In this document: positions 9,789 through 17,812 of the stretch, in pieces
Numbering within the stretch: the stretch's first letter is position 1
Layout: each line of letters opens with the position of its first letter
Source of the DNA: Hydrogenophilales bacterium
Lineage (GTDB): Bacteria > Pseudomonadota > Gammaproteobacteria > Burkholderiales > Thiobacteraceae
Reading direction: 5' to 3'
Assembly (NCBI GenBank): GCA_016235775.1
Contig: JACRIU010000122.1
Location: forward strand, 1 to 51,218
Length of the DNA stretch: 51,218 nucleotides
The notes under the pieces: model-generated
Databases searched by the model: none
What the model saw: only the letters and a program-made list of their open reading frames with translations
What the model was told of the DNA's origin: nothing
Translations under genes and position numbers: made by a program

Positions 9789-10850
9789 TTACTCCGTACT
9801 GTCAGTGGAGAGGGCTTGGTGTACCAAATGCGGAATAAGCCGGTGTAACGGCATGCGCAGCCAATGCCCGCGCACATAGAGCGCGAAGCGCGCGGCGGAC
9901 GTGAGCCAATCGTCGCAACTCGGGTGTGGCGTGCGGAAGCCGCGCGCGCAAAGCGTGTCCATCAGCGTAAGCGTCAGCCTGCCCGGTTCGCTAGCACGCG
10001 CGGCTGCGCAGACGTCCTGGGGGATAGGCGTCGCGAAAACACGCTGGGTGTAGCGCAGGGCATAATACAAAGGGCGTGCGAGTTCGAGTTGTTGCGCGCG
10101 TTGCACCAAGCCGGACCAAAACACGGCATCCGCCCCGAAGTGCCGCAACAGGCCATCCAGGTCAAACAGGTCGCGCAGCGCGTGATGGGATTCGCCTTCG
10201 TGGAATAAGTGCGTGGCGGAATGCAGCACCATGTCTTGCGGCGCGAGCACGCGCAATTGCACATCGCCGCCGTCGGCGCGCGCGTTGTGCAAGAGTTGTT
10301 CCGCATCGGGATGAAACCGCGCAGTGCGCGGCAAAATGTTGTGGTGTAAATCGAGTATGGTTTGGCGCGCCGCATGCTGCATGGGCGGCAACTCATGCAT
10401 CCATTGGCGATAGTAGCGCTGATCATAGGCGCTGGTCTTGACGGAGCCCCAGCCATGCAGTTTGAGCAGCAATTCCGCCTGCACTAAGCTGGCTTCGGGC
10501 ACCATCACATCCACGTCGTAGAACAAACGTCCCGGCGCAATCGGTAAATCCATGAGCGTATAGGCGGCGCCTTTCAGAATTACCACCGGCGCATTCAATG
10601 GCGCTAAGGCGGCGCGAATTTGTCGCACTTCCCAGCGCGCGGTTTGGGCAATTTTGTCGGCCACGCGCAGCGCCGAGATGAGATGTTGACGAGGTTGGAG
10701 CGCGACTTGATCGAGTAAGCCGCGCGCTTTTATCAGCGCGCCAAGACGCCCGAGCAGATCCGCATGCCGCGCTTGGCGGATCAGCAGGTCCCACTCCGAC
10801 AGCGAAAACGCCGGCGCCGTTTCGGGATGGCGCAAGGCGTATACGAGCAA
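9789..10850 (-). CDS. Nucleotidyltransferase-family protein of an HPr-rel-A cassette
   Basis: About 353 residues and resembling the nucleotidyltransferase_5 family (polymerase-beta-like fold). Visible motifs are VVILKGAAYTLMDLPIAPGR followed by FYDVDVMVP, where the two aspartates are the likely metal ligands. The reaction and target are unknown. I favour the TTG at 10850 because family members begin with a sequence like LLVYALRHPETAP, and this start leaves a 4-base gap after the kinase-like gene; upstream ATG codons at 10952 and 10925 would overlap that gene heavily. It is the last gene of a four-gene minus-strand operon. The start is uncertain, the family assignment fairly firm. Confidence 0.8.
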   Translation of the reverse strand: MLVYALRHPETAPAFSLSEWDLLIRQARHADLLGRLGALIKARGLLDQVALQPRQHLISALRVADKIAQTARWEVRQIRAALAPLNAPVVILKGAAYTLMDLPIAPGRLFYDVDVMVPEASLVQAELLLKLHGWGSVKTSAYDQRYYRQWMHELPPMQHAARQTILDLHHNILPRTARFHPDAEQLLHNARADGGDVQLRVLAPQDMVLHSATHLFHEGESHHALRDLFDLDGLLRHFGADAVFWSGLVQRAQQLELARPLYYALRYTQRVFATPIPQDVCAAARASEPGRLTLTLMDTLCARGFRTPHPSCDDWLTSAARFALYVRGHWLRMPLHRLIPHLVHQALSTDSTE

Positions 10851-10854
10851 GGTT

Positions 10855-11787
10855 TTAGCGTTGGGTTTCGGCGAGGGTGTCAAAGGTCTGGATGGCGTCG
10901 TCAAGTTCACTGTAGGTGAAATCATAGCAGTCACAGCGCCGAACCAGATCACTCAGCGTACGAAATGCGGTCAGTCCGAGCACGCTGTAGTTGAAAGTGT
11001 TATCCGCCAGCCGCATCAGTGCTTGGCCGCGATTGAGCGGTGTGAGCTGGAGCGTCACGCCAGTCTGATACTTGGGGAAGACAAGCCAGGCCGGCAAGAC
11101 GGGTTCATTGTCGCGCACAATGCTCGCGTGCGGTGCACGCAAATGCGCCACCGTGCCCTTGAGCGTATCGTACGCCGCCGCGCTGAATACGGTCTCGGGC
11201 GCGAAGCTGCGGATTACGTCTATGGATTGGTTTTTCAGACTCACCGGGCGCGGTAGCGGGATGATCATTCCGGATTCTGGATCGGTCAAGGTGAGCTCAT
11301 CCGACAGTAGCCGCCAGCCGCGTTGAATCAGCGCCGCGCACAGCGTACTCTTGCCCGAGCCGGGCGTACCGGGCAGGATCAGCGCGCGGCCGGCTTTTTC
11401 GACCACCGCAGCGTGGCTAATCACGTATTGATGGGCGTGGTTTGCCGCGCACCAATTGAGCCCCCATTCCAACAAAGGAAACGCTTGCGCCTGCGGCAGC
11501 GGCTTGAAGGGCTGGTAACCATCGAACTGAAAATTGACTTGGGGACGCACCACGGCGCGCGCGCCCAAGGGTGTGGCCACGCGCACCGCAAAATCGATAA
11601 AGGCATCGTGCTCCAAAATAGGGTAATCGGGATAAACGGCGGCGATGCCTTCGGCCACCGAGGGTAGCGACGAGCGGGCGGTGATGTTAAAGGCGCCCAC
11701 CCGGAAGCGCAGTCCGATGGATAAGGTATTGCGTAGGGCGGCAGGCGAGAGATCGCCGATGGTCGCAGGGCGGGCGGGTGGGTGCAT
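10855..11787 (-). CDS. HprK-related kinase A (HPr-rel-A system)
   Basis: A 310-residue protein related to the C-terminal catalytic domain of HPr kinase/phosphorylase. A P-loop reads LPGTPGSGKSTL (residues 138-149). Before it is a conserved VISHAAVVE with a histidine at 125, and after it LLSDELTL near 161-168 in the place of the metal-binding acidic residues. No DRTGG-type domain is present, and no HPr or PTS gene is nearby, so its substrate is probably not HPr. It follows the PqqD-like gene after 15 bases. The family is known to pair with that chaperone, but its biochemical role is not established to my knowledge. Confidence 0.85.
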   Translation of the reverse strand: MHPPARPATIGDLSPAALRNTLSIGLRFRVGAFNITARSSLPSVAEGIAAVYPDYPILEHDAFIDFAVRVATPLGARAVVRPQVNFQFDGYQPFKPLPQAQAFPLLEWGLNWCAANHAHQYVISHAAVVEKAGRALILPGTPGSGKSTLCAALIQRGWRLLSDELTLTDPESGMIIPLPRPVSLKNQSIDVIRSFAPETVFSAAAYDTLKGTVAHLRAPHASIVRDNEPVLPAWLVFPKYQTGVTLQLTPLNRGQALMRLADNTFNYSVLGLTAFRTLSDLVRRCDCYDFTYSELDDAIQTFDTLAETQR

Positions 11788-11802
11788 GTTAGAAATTTAT
11801 TG

Positions 11803-12063
11803 TTATTCGGTGTGCACCAAGCCGATTTTTTCCAAATCGCGCAGCAATACATCCGGTGCTGGAATATCGGGTTGCGCCGCCTGCAGGGCCGCTAGCGTGA
11901 GGGGGCCGGAGGCCAGCGCGTCGAGGAGTCGTGCAGCATCGGTGCAGAGTAGATGCGTATCGCCGGAAGTGGCGTCGAATATGACGGTCTCTTGATCAAA
12001 ATACCGAGGGTGCAAGTCACGCTGGGGCGAGACGCACCAAATCTTGATGGTCTCATCGGACAT
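11803..12063 (-). CDS. PqqD-like peptide chaperone of the HPr-rel-A system
   Basis: An 86-residue protein of the PqqD/RRE (RiPP recognition element) type, a winged-helix fold that binds leader peptides and presents them to modifying enzymes. Seen are the N-terminal DLHPRYFDQETVIFDATSGD strand region, then HLLCTDAARLLDALASG and the C-terminal helix VLLRDLEKIGLVHTE. It starts 3 bases after the exported-protein gene and is followed closely by the HprK-related gene, so the three form one translational unit. By analogy it could recognise the N-terminal part of the protein encoded just upstream; this is inference. Confidence 0.82.
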   Translation of the reverse strand: MSDETIKIWCVSPQRDLHPRYFDQETVIFDATSGDTHLLCTDAARLLDALASGPLTLAALQAAQPDIPAPDVLLRDLEKIGLVHTE

Positions 12064-12066
12064 GGC

Positions 12067-12675
12067 TTAGAGGGGGCAGTTATTACGCTCATTCAATTGC
12101 TGGAATGTGGTCTTCAGTTGCTCCGGGTGGCTGGCGTAGTACGTGTTCCACATAGTGATGATATCACCGCTGGTGTAGCCGAAATTCGGTAGGCGGAGGG
12201 CGTTAAGCAAGGAAGCGACTGCGTGCGCACCCAGTTGATATTTGTCATTGCCGGGCTGGCCAGTGAGTTGGATGACTTCCGCCATCGTTAGGTTACCGTA
12301 GAGGTCGCCATTGAACACTGAATGGAACTTGGTGCCGCTGTTATCCCACTCGCAGGCGCCGTGACCTGAATGCTTCTGCACACAGTTGCCGGGAGTATAG
12401 GACGACCACCTAGTCCTACCATTGGGATTGAGATAGAAGCCGGGGGTGCAGCCTTCGCAAGTAACCATGCCCGGATGCGAGGTATTGCCGGACTGCATGC
12501 CGGAGATGCTGCACTGGTTGGCGAGCACAGGCCGGCTCGCCAGGGTAATCAATACGCCCGACGTGGCGATGGCGCTTACCTTGGTAAACTGGCGGCGGGA
12601 CTCGTCCACTTGGGTCTGATTTTTTGCGTCCTGATCAGATTCCATGGTTTCAGTAGTCGGTTTGATTTCCTTCAT
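12067..12675 (-). CDS. Tat-exported CTPG/HAVAxLLNA-domain protein, candidate target of the cassette
   Basis: A 202-residue protein with a long polar N-terminus, a twin-arginine motif SRRQFTK (residues 26-32), a hydrophobic stretch (about 34-46) and a likely cleavage site after VLA (50-52). The mature part has six cysteines, a CEGCTPGFYLNP motif (73-84) and LGAHAVASLLNALRLPNF (148-165). These match the CTPGYWKN...HAVAALLNA type of exported domain found in diverse bacteria, with the lysine position changed. I start at MKEIKP because AAAGGAAAA lies just upstream; the frame opens 11 residues earlier. It is first in the operon, the usual place of a modified precursor. Function is not known. Confidence 0.75.
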   Translation of the reverse strand: MKEIKPTTETMESDQDAKNQTQVDESRRQFTKVSAIATSGVLITLASRPVLANQCSISGMQSGNTSHPGMVTCEGCTPGFYLNPNGRTRWSSYTPGNCVQKHSGHGACEWDNSGTKFHSVFNGDLYGNLTMAEVIQLTGQPGNDKYQLGAHAVASLLNALRLPNFGYTSGDIITMWNTYYASHPEQLKTTFQQLNERNNCPL

Positions 12676-12991
12676 GTGCTTTTCCTTTGCCGCCGTACGA
12701 TTCGCCAATCTCTGGGCTAAGGTACGGCTATTTTGTGCCGAGAATTCGGTGCATATCCTAAGTCAAATACTAGCAATTATTGCGCCAACCACCTGAATCA
12801 ACCTACATTAGCTTGATCTATCAATATGATAACGCTTTGATTTGGCTTAATGCATGGCCTAAATCAAGATAGTTGTAAAATTTTCCGACACCTAGCGGCG
12901 TCGAACAAAGAATTTGTTCAGTTATTATAAATTAAACCATATTAAATAATGGCTTGTAAGCGGCTGAAGGATGCAAGGATTCCAACACTTC
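12676..12991. other. AT-rich intergenic region, possible promoter for the HPr-rel-A operon
   Basis: No gene is seen. The stretch is much richer in A/T than its neighbours. On the minus strand a TATAAT hexamer lies at 12924-12929 without a convincing -35 element. A short dyad TTGATCTATCAA lies at 12813-12824. Either could belong to regulation of the downstream minus-strand operon; neither is proven. Confidence 0.35.
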
Positions 12992-13852
12992 TCACGGTTT
13001 TTTGCCACCGGTAACCCGGGGTTGGCCACCTAGATCCGGATAGCACGCAATATCCACATATCCCACAGAGTGAAGCAAGTCTCTACTAAAAGCCTCTTGA
13101 TCGTAACCATGCTCAAACAGTAAGTGCCCGCCAACTTGTAAAAAGCGCGGGGATTCTTGGGCGATATGGCGAATTGCATCCAAACCTTCTGCGCCTGCTG
13201 TCAGGGCCGTGAAGGGCTCGAATCGCACATCTCCCTGAGCCAGATGGGGGTCGTTTTCCGCCACATAGGGCGGATTGGCGACAATAAGCTCAAACCGATT
13301 TGATTCGTCCAACACGGAAAACCAATTGCTTTCAATGAAGCTAACATTTGCAGTCGCTAACCGTTCGGCGTTTTGACGGGCAATGGACAGCGCCTGCGGC
13401 GAGGCATCCACTGCCGTGACCTGAGCTTGCGGCCGAAGTTTGGCCAGGGTGATGGCGACTGCCCCGCTGCCGGTGCCAAGATCGAGAATGCGCATCGGTG
13501 TGTCATGGGGGATTTGTTCTAAAGCCAGATCGACCAGCAGCTCGGTCTCGGGGCGCGGGATCAGCACATCTGGCGTGACCAAAAATTCCAAACCATAAAA
13601 TTCTCGCTGGCCCGTGAGATAAGCGATCGGCTCACCCCGCTCGCGGCGCGCGAGCAAGGTGTCGAATTGAACTTGGTCCGCATCGGTCAAAACAGCTTCA
13701 GGATGCGCCAGCAGATAAGCGCGGGGACGGTTCAGCACATGACTGAGCAGCGCCTGCGCTTCCAATCCGGCGACACTCGGCTCAAGATCGAGCGCATGGA
13801 CCAATCGGCTACGCGCCGCACGCAGCGTAATGCCCAGCGTACTAGGATTCAC
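12992..13852 (-). CDS. prmC: Release-factor glutamine methyltransferase PrmC (HemK)
   Basis: A 286-residue S-adenosylmethionine-dependent methyltransferase that methylates the glutamine of the GGQ motif in peptide release factors RF1 and RF2. It shows the N-terminal helical substrate domain, the SAM-binding [17 protein letters not shown], and the catalytic NPPY in [12 protein letters not shown]. Its start overlaps the prfA stop by ATGA, so enzyme and substrate gene are translationally coupled, a widespread order. Confidence 0.97.
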   Translation of the reverse strand: MNPSTLGITLRAARSRLVHALDLEPSVAGLEAQALLSHVLNRPRAYLLAHPEAVLTDADQVQFDTLLARRERGEPIAYLTGQREFYGLEFLVTPDVLIPRPETELLVDLALEQIPHDTPMRILDLGTGSGAVAITLAKLRPQAQVTAVDASPQALSIARQNAERLATANVSFIESNWFSVLDESNRFELIVANPPYVAENDPHLAQGDVRFEPFTALTAGAEGLDAIRHIAQESPRFLQVGGHLLFEHGYDQEAFSRDLLHSVGYVDIACYPDLGGQPRVTGGKKP

Positions 13853-14934
13853 GCCGCAGGCTCTGCCAAGGCGGCGAGCTGATCGGCCTGGTATTGATTG
13901 GAGAGCGCTTGAATCAGTTCTTCCAGGTCGCCATCCATGATGAAGTCGATCTTGTACAGGGTGAGATTGATGCGGTGGTCGGTCACGCGTCCCTGCGGGA
14001 AATTGTAAGTGCGGATGCGCTCCGAGCGGTCACCGCTGCCGACCAGCGATTTGCGCGTGGCGGCTTCCTGCGCGTGCTGCGCTTGCATCTGCTGATCCTT
14101 GATGCGCGCCGCCAGCACGGACATCGCCTGCGCCTTGTTGCGGTGTTGCGAGCGGTCGTCCTGGCATTCCACCACGATGCCGGTCGGCAGGTGCGTGATG
14201 CGCACCGCCGAGTCGGTCTTGTTGATGTGCTGGCCGCCCGCACCCGAGGCGCGATAGGTGTCGATGCGCAAATCGGCCGGATTCAAATTCACATCGGCGA
14301 TTTCATCCGCTTCCGGCATGATCGCCACGGTGCAGGCCGAGGTGTGGATACGGCCCTGGGTTTCGGTATCCGGCACGCGCTGTACACGGTGCCCGCCGGA
14401 CTCGAATTTCAATTTTGAATAGGCCCCGGCGCCCATGATTTTGGCGATGATTTCCTTATAGCCGCCGACCTCGCCCTCGCTGTGCGAAACCACTTCGACT
14501 TTCCAGCCTTGTCGCTCGGCATAGCGCGAGTACATGCGAAACAAATTTCCGGCGAACAAAGCCGACTCGTCGCCGCCGGTGCCGGCGCGGATTTCCAGAA
14601 AAATATTCCGCTCGTCGTTCGGGTCTTTAGGCAACAGGCGTTTTTGTAATTCGAGGTCCAGCATTTCCAGCTTGGCTTGATTTTCGCGCAATTCGGTTTC
14701 GGCGAACGCTTTCATCTCCGGGTCGGCCAGCATCTCCTTCGCGGTGGCGATGTCGCGTTCGGTCTGCTGGTAGGTGTGGAAATATTCCACCACCGGGCCG
14801 AGTTCGGCGTGCTCCCGCGTGAGTTTGCGGTAATGGTCGAGATCGCGCGTGGCATCTGCCGCGCTCAACAGGTGATTCAGCTCTTCCAGACGTTGACTCA
14901 ACTGGAGGAGTCTGCCGCTGAGATTAGGTTTCAT
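13849..14934 (-). CDS. prfA: Peptide chain release factor 1 (RF1)
   Basis: A 361-residue RF1 that reads UAA and UAG and triggers peptide release. The GGQ motif is in [19 protein letters not shown] near residues 230-240, and a PDT motif is in [18 protein letters not shown], which is the RF1-type tripeptide region (PxT). The acidic [14 protein letters not shown] is also conserved. The gene is linked by four-base overlaps to hemA upstream and prmC downstream. Confidence 0.98.
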   Translation of the reverse strand: MKPNLSGRLLQLSQRLEELNHLLSAADATRDLDHYRKLTREHAELGPVVEYFHTYQQTERDIATAKEMLADPEMKAFAETELRENQAKLEMLDLELQKRLLPKDPNDERNIFLEIRAGTGGDESALFAGNLFRMYSRYAERQGWKVEVVSHSEGEVGGYKEIIAKIMGAGAYSKLKFESGGHRVQRVPDTETQGRIHTSACTVAIMPEADEIADVNLNPADLRIDTYRASGAGGQHINKTDSAVRITHLPTGIVVECQDDRSQHRNKAQAMSVLAARIKDQQMQAQHAQEAATRKSLVGSGDRSERIRTYNFPQGRVTDHRINLTLYKIDFIMDGDLEELIQALSNQYQADQLAALAEPAA

Positions 14935-16181
14935 TCTTGGTGTAAGTGATAAAGCCGGCGCAGCCAGGCTTCGAGCGATTCGCGCTCGTCCTGGGTGGCG
15001 TTGCTGAGCGCATGGGTCGGGCCATGCATGAGTTTGTTGGTGAGCGCGTGCGAGAGATAGTCCATCACTTTTTCCGGGTCATCGCCGCGCGCGAGTTGTT
15101 TCATCGCGCGCTCCAGCTCCAGACGGCGCTGGCGCTCGGCATGGTCGCGCAAGGCGCGGATGGTGGGCACCGTCTCGCGCGCTTGCATCCATTCCATGAA
15201 ATTATGCACGCGGGTTTCGATAATGCTCTCGGCTTGCGTGGCGGCGGCCTGGCGGCTATCCACGCCTTGTTTTACCACCTCGGCCAGATCATCCACCGCG
15301 TACAGAAATACATCGCTCAACTCGCTCACCTCCGGCTCGATATCGCGCGGCACGGCGAGATCGACCATGAACATCGGACGATGTTTGCGCGCCTTGATCG
15401 CGCGCTCGACCATGCCCTTGCCCAAGATGGGCAAGGGTGAAGCGGTGCAACTGATGACGATATCGTGCCGCGCCAGCACCTCGGGCAGCTCGTTGAGGGT
15501 GACCGAGTTGGCATTCACCCGGCGCGCCAACGCATGCGCCCGTTCCAGCGTGCGGTTGGCGATGGTGATGTGTTTTGGATGCTGCGCCGCGAAGTGATCC
15601 AGGCATAAATCGATCATCTCGCCCGCGCCGATGAACAGCACCGACTGCTCGCTGATGCTGGGAAAAATGCGCTGCGCCAAACGCACCGCCGCCGCCGCCA
15701 TCGACACCGAATTGGCGCCGATATCGGTGGTGGTGCGCACTTCCTTGGCCACCGAAAAAGTGCGCTGAAACAGCTTGTGCAATAGCGTGCCGAGCGTGCC
15801 GGCGGATTCCGCGGTTTTCACCGCCTGCTTCATTTGCCCCAGAATTTGCGGCTCGCCCAACACCATCGAATCCAAGCCGCTCGCGACGCGGAACGCGTGC
15901 TTCACTGCCTGCTCTTGCGGCAGCGCATACAAGTAAGGCTGAATCACATCGCGCTGTAAATGGTGGAAGCCGGCGAGCCAATCGATCGCCTGCGCCGGCT
16001 CGGCGGTATTGCAATAAATCTCGGTGCGGTTGCAAGTAGAGAGAATCGCCGCCTCGCGCACCGCCCGATGCGCGGCCAAATCATGCAGCGCCGGTTCCAA
16101 ACGCTCAGCCGGAAACGCCACCTGCTCGCGGATATCGAGCGGCGCGGTCTGATGATTGATGCCGAAGGCGAAGAGTTGCAT
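14931..16181 (-). CDS. hemA: Glutamyl-tRNA reductase HemA
   Basis: A 416-residue enzyme of the C5 tetrapyrrole pathway that reduces glutamyl-tRNA to glutamate-1-semialdehyde with NADPH. The active-site cysteine is in [16 protein letters not shown] near residue 50, and the dimer/NADPH region has [18 protein letters not shown]. The N-terminal [17 protein letters not shown] is standard. It begins the hemA-prfA-prmC operon; transcription runs away from the decayed tRNA-Phe island. Confidence 0.98.
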   Translation of the reverse strand: MQLFAFGINHQTAPLDIREQVAFPAERLEPALHDLAAHRAVREAAILSTCNRTEIYCNTAEPAQAIDWLAGFHHLQRDVIQPYLYALPQEQAVKHAFRVASGLDSMVLGEPQILGQMKQAVKTAESAGTLGTLLHKLFQRTFSVAKEVRTTTDIGANSVSMAAAAVRLAQRIFPSISEQSVLFIGAGEMIDLCLDHFAAQHPKHITIANRTLERAHALARRVNANSVTLNELPEVLARHDIVISCTASPLPILGKGMVERAIKARKHRPMFMVDLAVPRDIEPEVSELSDVFLYAVDDLAEVVKQGVDSRQAAATQAESIIETRVHNFMEWMQARETVPTIRALRDHAERQRRLELERAMKQLARGDDPEKVMDYLSHALTNKLMHGPTHALSNATQDERESLEAWLRRLYHLHQE

Positions 16182-16292
16182 GAAGGTTGGTAACTGAGCC
16201 TATTGGGCTGCTTGGGCAATGCTGTAATTTTACAGGGTTTTCCGGAGAGGCTTAAGCCGGGAGCCGCTTAAATATTCGACACGGAAAAACAT

Positions 16293-16323
16293 AAAGGCTT
16301 GCGCGATATTCGCGCAAGCCTTT
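16293..16323. terminator. Bidirectional hairpin terminator, outer tRNA-Phe copy
   Basis: A perfect 14-bp stem AAAGGCTTGCGCGA with its complement and a TAT loop, followed by a run of T on the plus strand and A-rich sequence on the other side. A very similar hairpin lies at 17430-17463. Both stand just outside a tRNA-Phe 3' end, so this one is probably the original terminator of the tRNA gene, moved away by an insertion. Confidence 0.7.
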
Positions 16324-16327
16324 TTTT

Positions 16328-16376
16328 AATCTGGTGGTCAAGGGCGGAATCGAACCACCGACACAAGGATTTTCAG
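16328..16376 (-). repeat. Att-like duplicate of the tRNA-Phe 3' half
   Basis: These 49 bases match 17513-17561 with one mismatch (T for C at 16338). The match covers the CCA end, acceptor 3' strand, T arm, variable loop and anticodon-loop 3' part of the intact tRNA-Phe, then stops abruptly at the anticodon. A direct repeat of a tRNA 3' half is the usual scar of tyrosine-integrase insertion. Together with the intact gene it brackets a 1.2-kb segment. Confidence 0.85.
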
Positions 16377-16411
16377 GCTTAGGGGTAGTTCCGCTACCTC
16401 AAAGGCTTGCC

Positions 16412-16437
16412 ATTTGCGGTTTCTACAAACCGCAAAT
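16412..16437. terminator. Small hairpin inside the tRNA-Phe island
   Basis: A perfect 11-bp stem ATTTGCGGTTT with its complement around CTAC, followed by TTTT on the plus strand. It may be a terminator or an island-end structure. The rest of 16377-16527 shows no gene. Confidence 0.4.
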
Positions 16438-16527
16438 TTTACCATCCCGCAAACCCAGTATCCACGCGGCCCCATTTTTAATTGTATAAAGCCCGTTTCC
16501 CCTAAGTGAGGCTTGGTGCGCGTCTAT

Positions 16528-16556
16528 TTGGGGTGCGCCCATGTCTACCCTATAAT
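16528..16556 (+). promoter_or_regulatory. Predicted promoter of the island antitoxin gene
   Basis: TTGGGG at 16528-16533, a 17-base spacer and a consensus TATAAT at 16551-16556. The start point near 16563 is 26 bases before the antitoxin ATG. Confidence 0.6.
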
Positions 16557-16588
16557 GGCCTCACCTAGTGACCGTTGGAAACCGTGCC

Positions 16589-16840
16589 ATGACCAATATT
16601 TCGCTTTCTGCCGCCGACACCGCGCGCCTTGAGAGGCTCGCGGCGGAAGCTGGCAGCACACCTCAGAAAATTCTCAAGCATGTCTTACGCGATGGCTTCG
16701 AGTATTCGGAGCGGGTTGTCCGGTCGGTGAACGCGGGGCTTGCCGATATTGCGGCGGGCCGCGTGATTCCACACGATCAAGTCATGGACAAGATCAGCGC
16801 CACCATCGAGAAGCATGCCCGCAAGAAAAAAGCGGCTTGA
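16589..16840 (+). CDS. ParD/CopG-like antitoxin
   Basis: An 83-residue protein with an N-terminal ISLSAADTARLERLAAEAGS segment like a ribbon-helix-helix DNA-binding domain and a lysine-rich C-terminal tail. It is followed with a 26-base overlap by a ParE-like toxin frame, which supports the antitoxin role: binding the toxin and repressing the shared promoter. I start at MTNISLS rather than the GTG seven codons upstream. It lies in the tRNA-Phe island. The toxin frame is broken, so the antitoxin may now be unneeded. Confidence 0.65.
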   Translation: MTNISLSAADTARLERLAAEAGSTPQKILKHVLRDGFEYSERVVRSVNAGLADIAAGRVIPHDQVMDKISATIEKHARKKKAA

Positions 16841-17121
16841 GGGGTCAAAGACCGCACAAGCCGAGCTTGCGGAAGGCATGGTGTTCTATGCCGAGAGAAA
16901 CCCGGATGCCGCGCGGCGGATGCTTCAAGAGATTAACAAGGCGGCATTGAGCTTGATCGCCCCGACGCTGCCTGCCAGCGGGGGGGGCGGGGCGAGTACC
17001 TGGCACGCGTGAACTGGTGCTAAGGCGGCGAACCCCTTACACGATTATTTTCCAAGCACAGCCGGATGGGGCGACAGTCGCGATTCTGAGCGTCATGCAC
17101 CATGCCCGGAAATATCCGTGA
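16815..17121 (+). pseudogene. ParE-like toxin, frameshifted at a run of eight G
   Basis: The first part encodes a RelE/ParE-type start, TAQAELAEGMVFYAERNPDA, then IAPTLPASGG. At the G8 run (16980-16987) the frame is lost and ends early. In the frame shifted by one base the sequence continues as AGRVPGTRELVLRR, TPYTIIFQAQPDGATVAILS and VMHHARKYP up to the TGA at 17119-17121, which is the normal ParE C-terminal half. One G too many explains the break. It could be a real mutation, slippage-based variation or a sequencing error. Confidence 0.75.
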
Positions 17122-17246
17122 AGGTGAACCAGCGGATTTCGATTGGCTCGGGCTGAGACTGAAAAGCACATCTTCCAGGAAACCAAAAAACTGGAAGCAA
17201 AAGGCTTGTTGAAAACTCTAAACTTCTTCACGTTTACCGCATATTT

Positions 17247-17417
17247 TCAGCGAGTACCTCTTTCCCGTAGCACCGCCTCCCGCTCAGCCCGTGAAGAGCT
17301 GACACCGTGAACCCGCTCCGGCTGGCCGCCAGGCTTGGCTTTGACAAGCATATCGCCCGCACCCAAGAGGTCTTCCGCCCCGGTTTCATCCAGGATGATG
17401 CTGGACTCAGTGCTCAT
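17247..17417 (-). pseudogene. Relic of an FtsK-type DNA translocase C-terminus
   Basis: A short minus-strand frame reads SSIILDETGAEDLLGAGDML and then GGQPERVHG. This matches the region of FtsK/SpoIIIE translocases just before the gamma domain (SRTILDxxGAExLLGxGDML..., RVHG). The rest of the gene is absent and the frame then reads unrelated residues. FtsK-like translocases occur on chromosomes and on integrative elements, so it may be debris from the mobile element that used the tRNA gene. No full gene is seen in 17122-17246. Confidence 0.55.
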
Positions 17418-17429
17418 CGTATGGAAGCA

Positions 17430-17463
17430 AAAAGGCTTGCGTGAATATTCACGCAAGCCTTTT
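17430..17463. terminator. Hairpin terminator after intact tRNA-Phe
   Basis: A perfect 34-base palindrome, AAAAGGCTTGCGTGAAT and its complement, lies about 50 bases downstream of the 3' end of the intact tRNA-Phe. It is closely related to the hairpin at 16293-16323, which suggests the inserted element brought its own terminator next to the rebuilt tRNA. Confidence 0.7.
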
Positions 17464-17516
17464 GTTTAGGGCGGAATCACCCTTAGCGATTTTCGCTCAT
17501 TACATTCGCGGAAATC

Positions 17517-17592
<76 letters not shown>

Positions 17593-17616
17593 TTTAAATC
17601 GTTACTTCCTTGTTGT

Positions 17617-17742
17617 GACACAAGGATTTTAGCTACGGCCGGGCTTTCGCCCTTAACTGGCTATGCAAGTTAGCCTTCACAGCGACAAGCTGCTGCGCAG
17701 CGTGCCGTCAGTCCTCTGCTCTACCGACTGAGCTACTTGGCC
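17617..17742 (-). pseudogene. Disrupted second copy of tRNA-Phe
   Basis: On the minus strand the 5' half (17742 to 17709: acceptor, D arm, anticodon 5' side) is identical to tRNA-Phe up to ...GGACTG. Then 78 unrelated bases (17708-17631) intervene, followed by AAAATCCTTGTGTC (17630-17617), which continues the tRNA sequence for 14 bases. The T arm and acceptor 3' strand are missing. It cannot fold as a normal tRNA. It lies 24 bases upstream of the intact gene and may include its original promoter side. I infer a recombination scar in the anticodon. Confidence 0.7.
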
Positions 17743-17812
17743 TTTGAGTGCTAAAAAACTTATTTTAGCCGCTTGAGAAAGCGCGCCATTACACCCGAAA
17801 AGGGCTTTAGCG

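Noticed and set aside
10855-11787. True HPr kinase/phosphorylase
   Set aside because: It lacks the N-terminal HPrK domain and the K3-type C-terminal motif as far as visible, and there are no PTS genes nearby; the pairing with a PqqD-like gene fits the HprK-related family instead.
17037-17231. 64-residue minus-strand frame in the tRNA island
   Set aside because: It is antisense to the restored ParE C-terminus and has no support of its own.
17631-17708. Group I intron in tRNA-Phe
   Set aside because: 78 bases are too few for the catalytic core, the boundaries do not fit a U at the 5' exon end and a G at the intron end, and the tRNA 3' part is missing after 14 bases.
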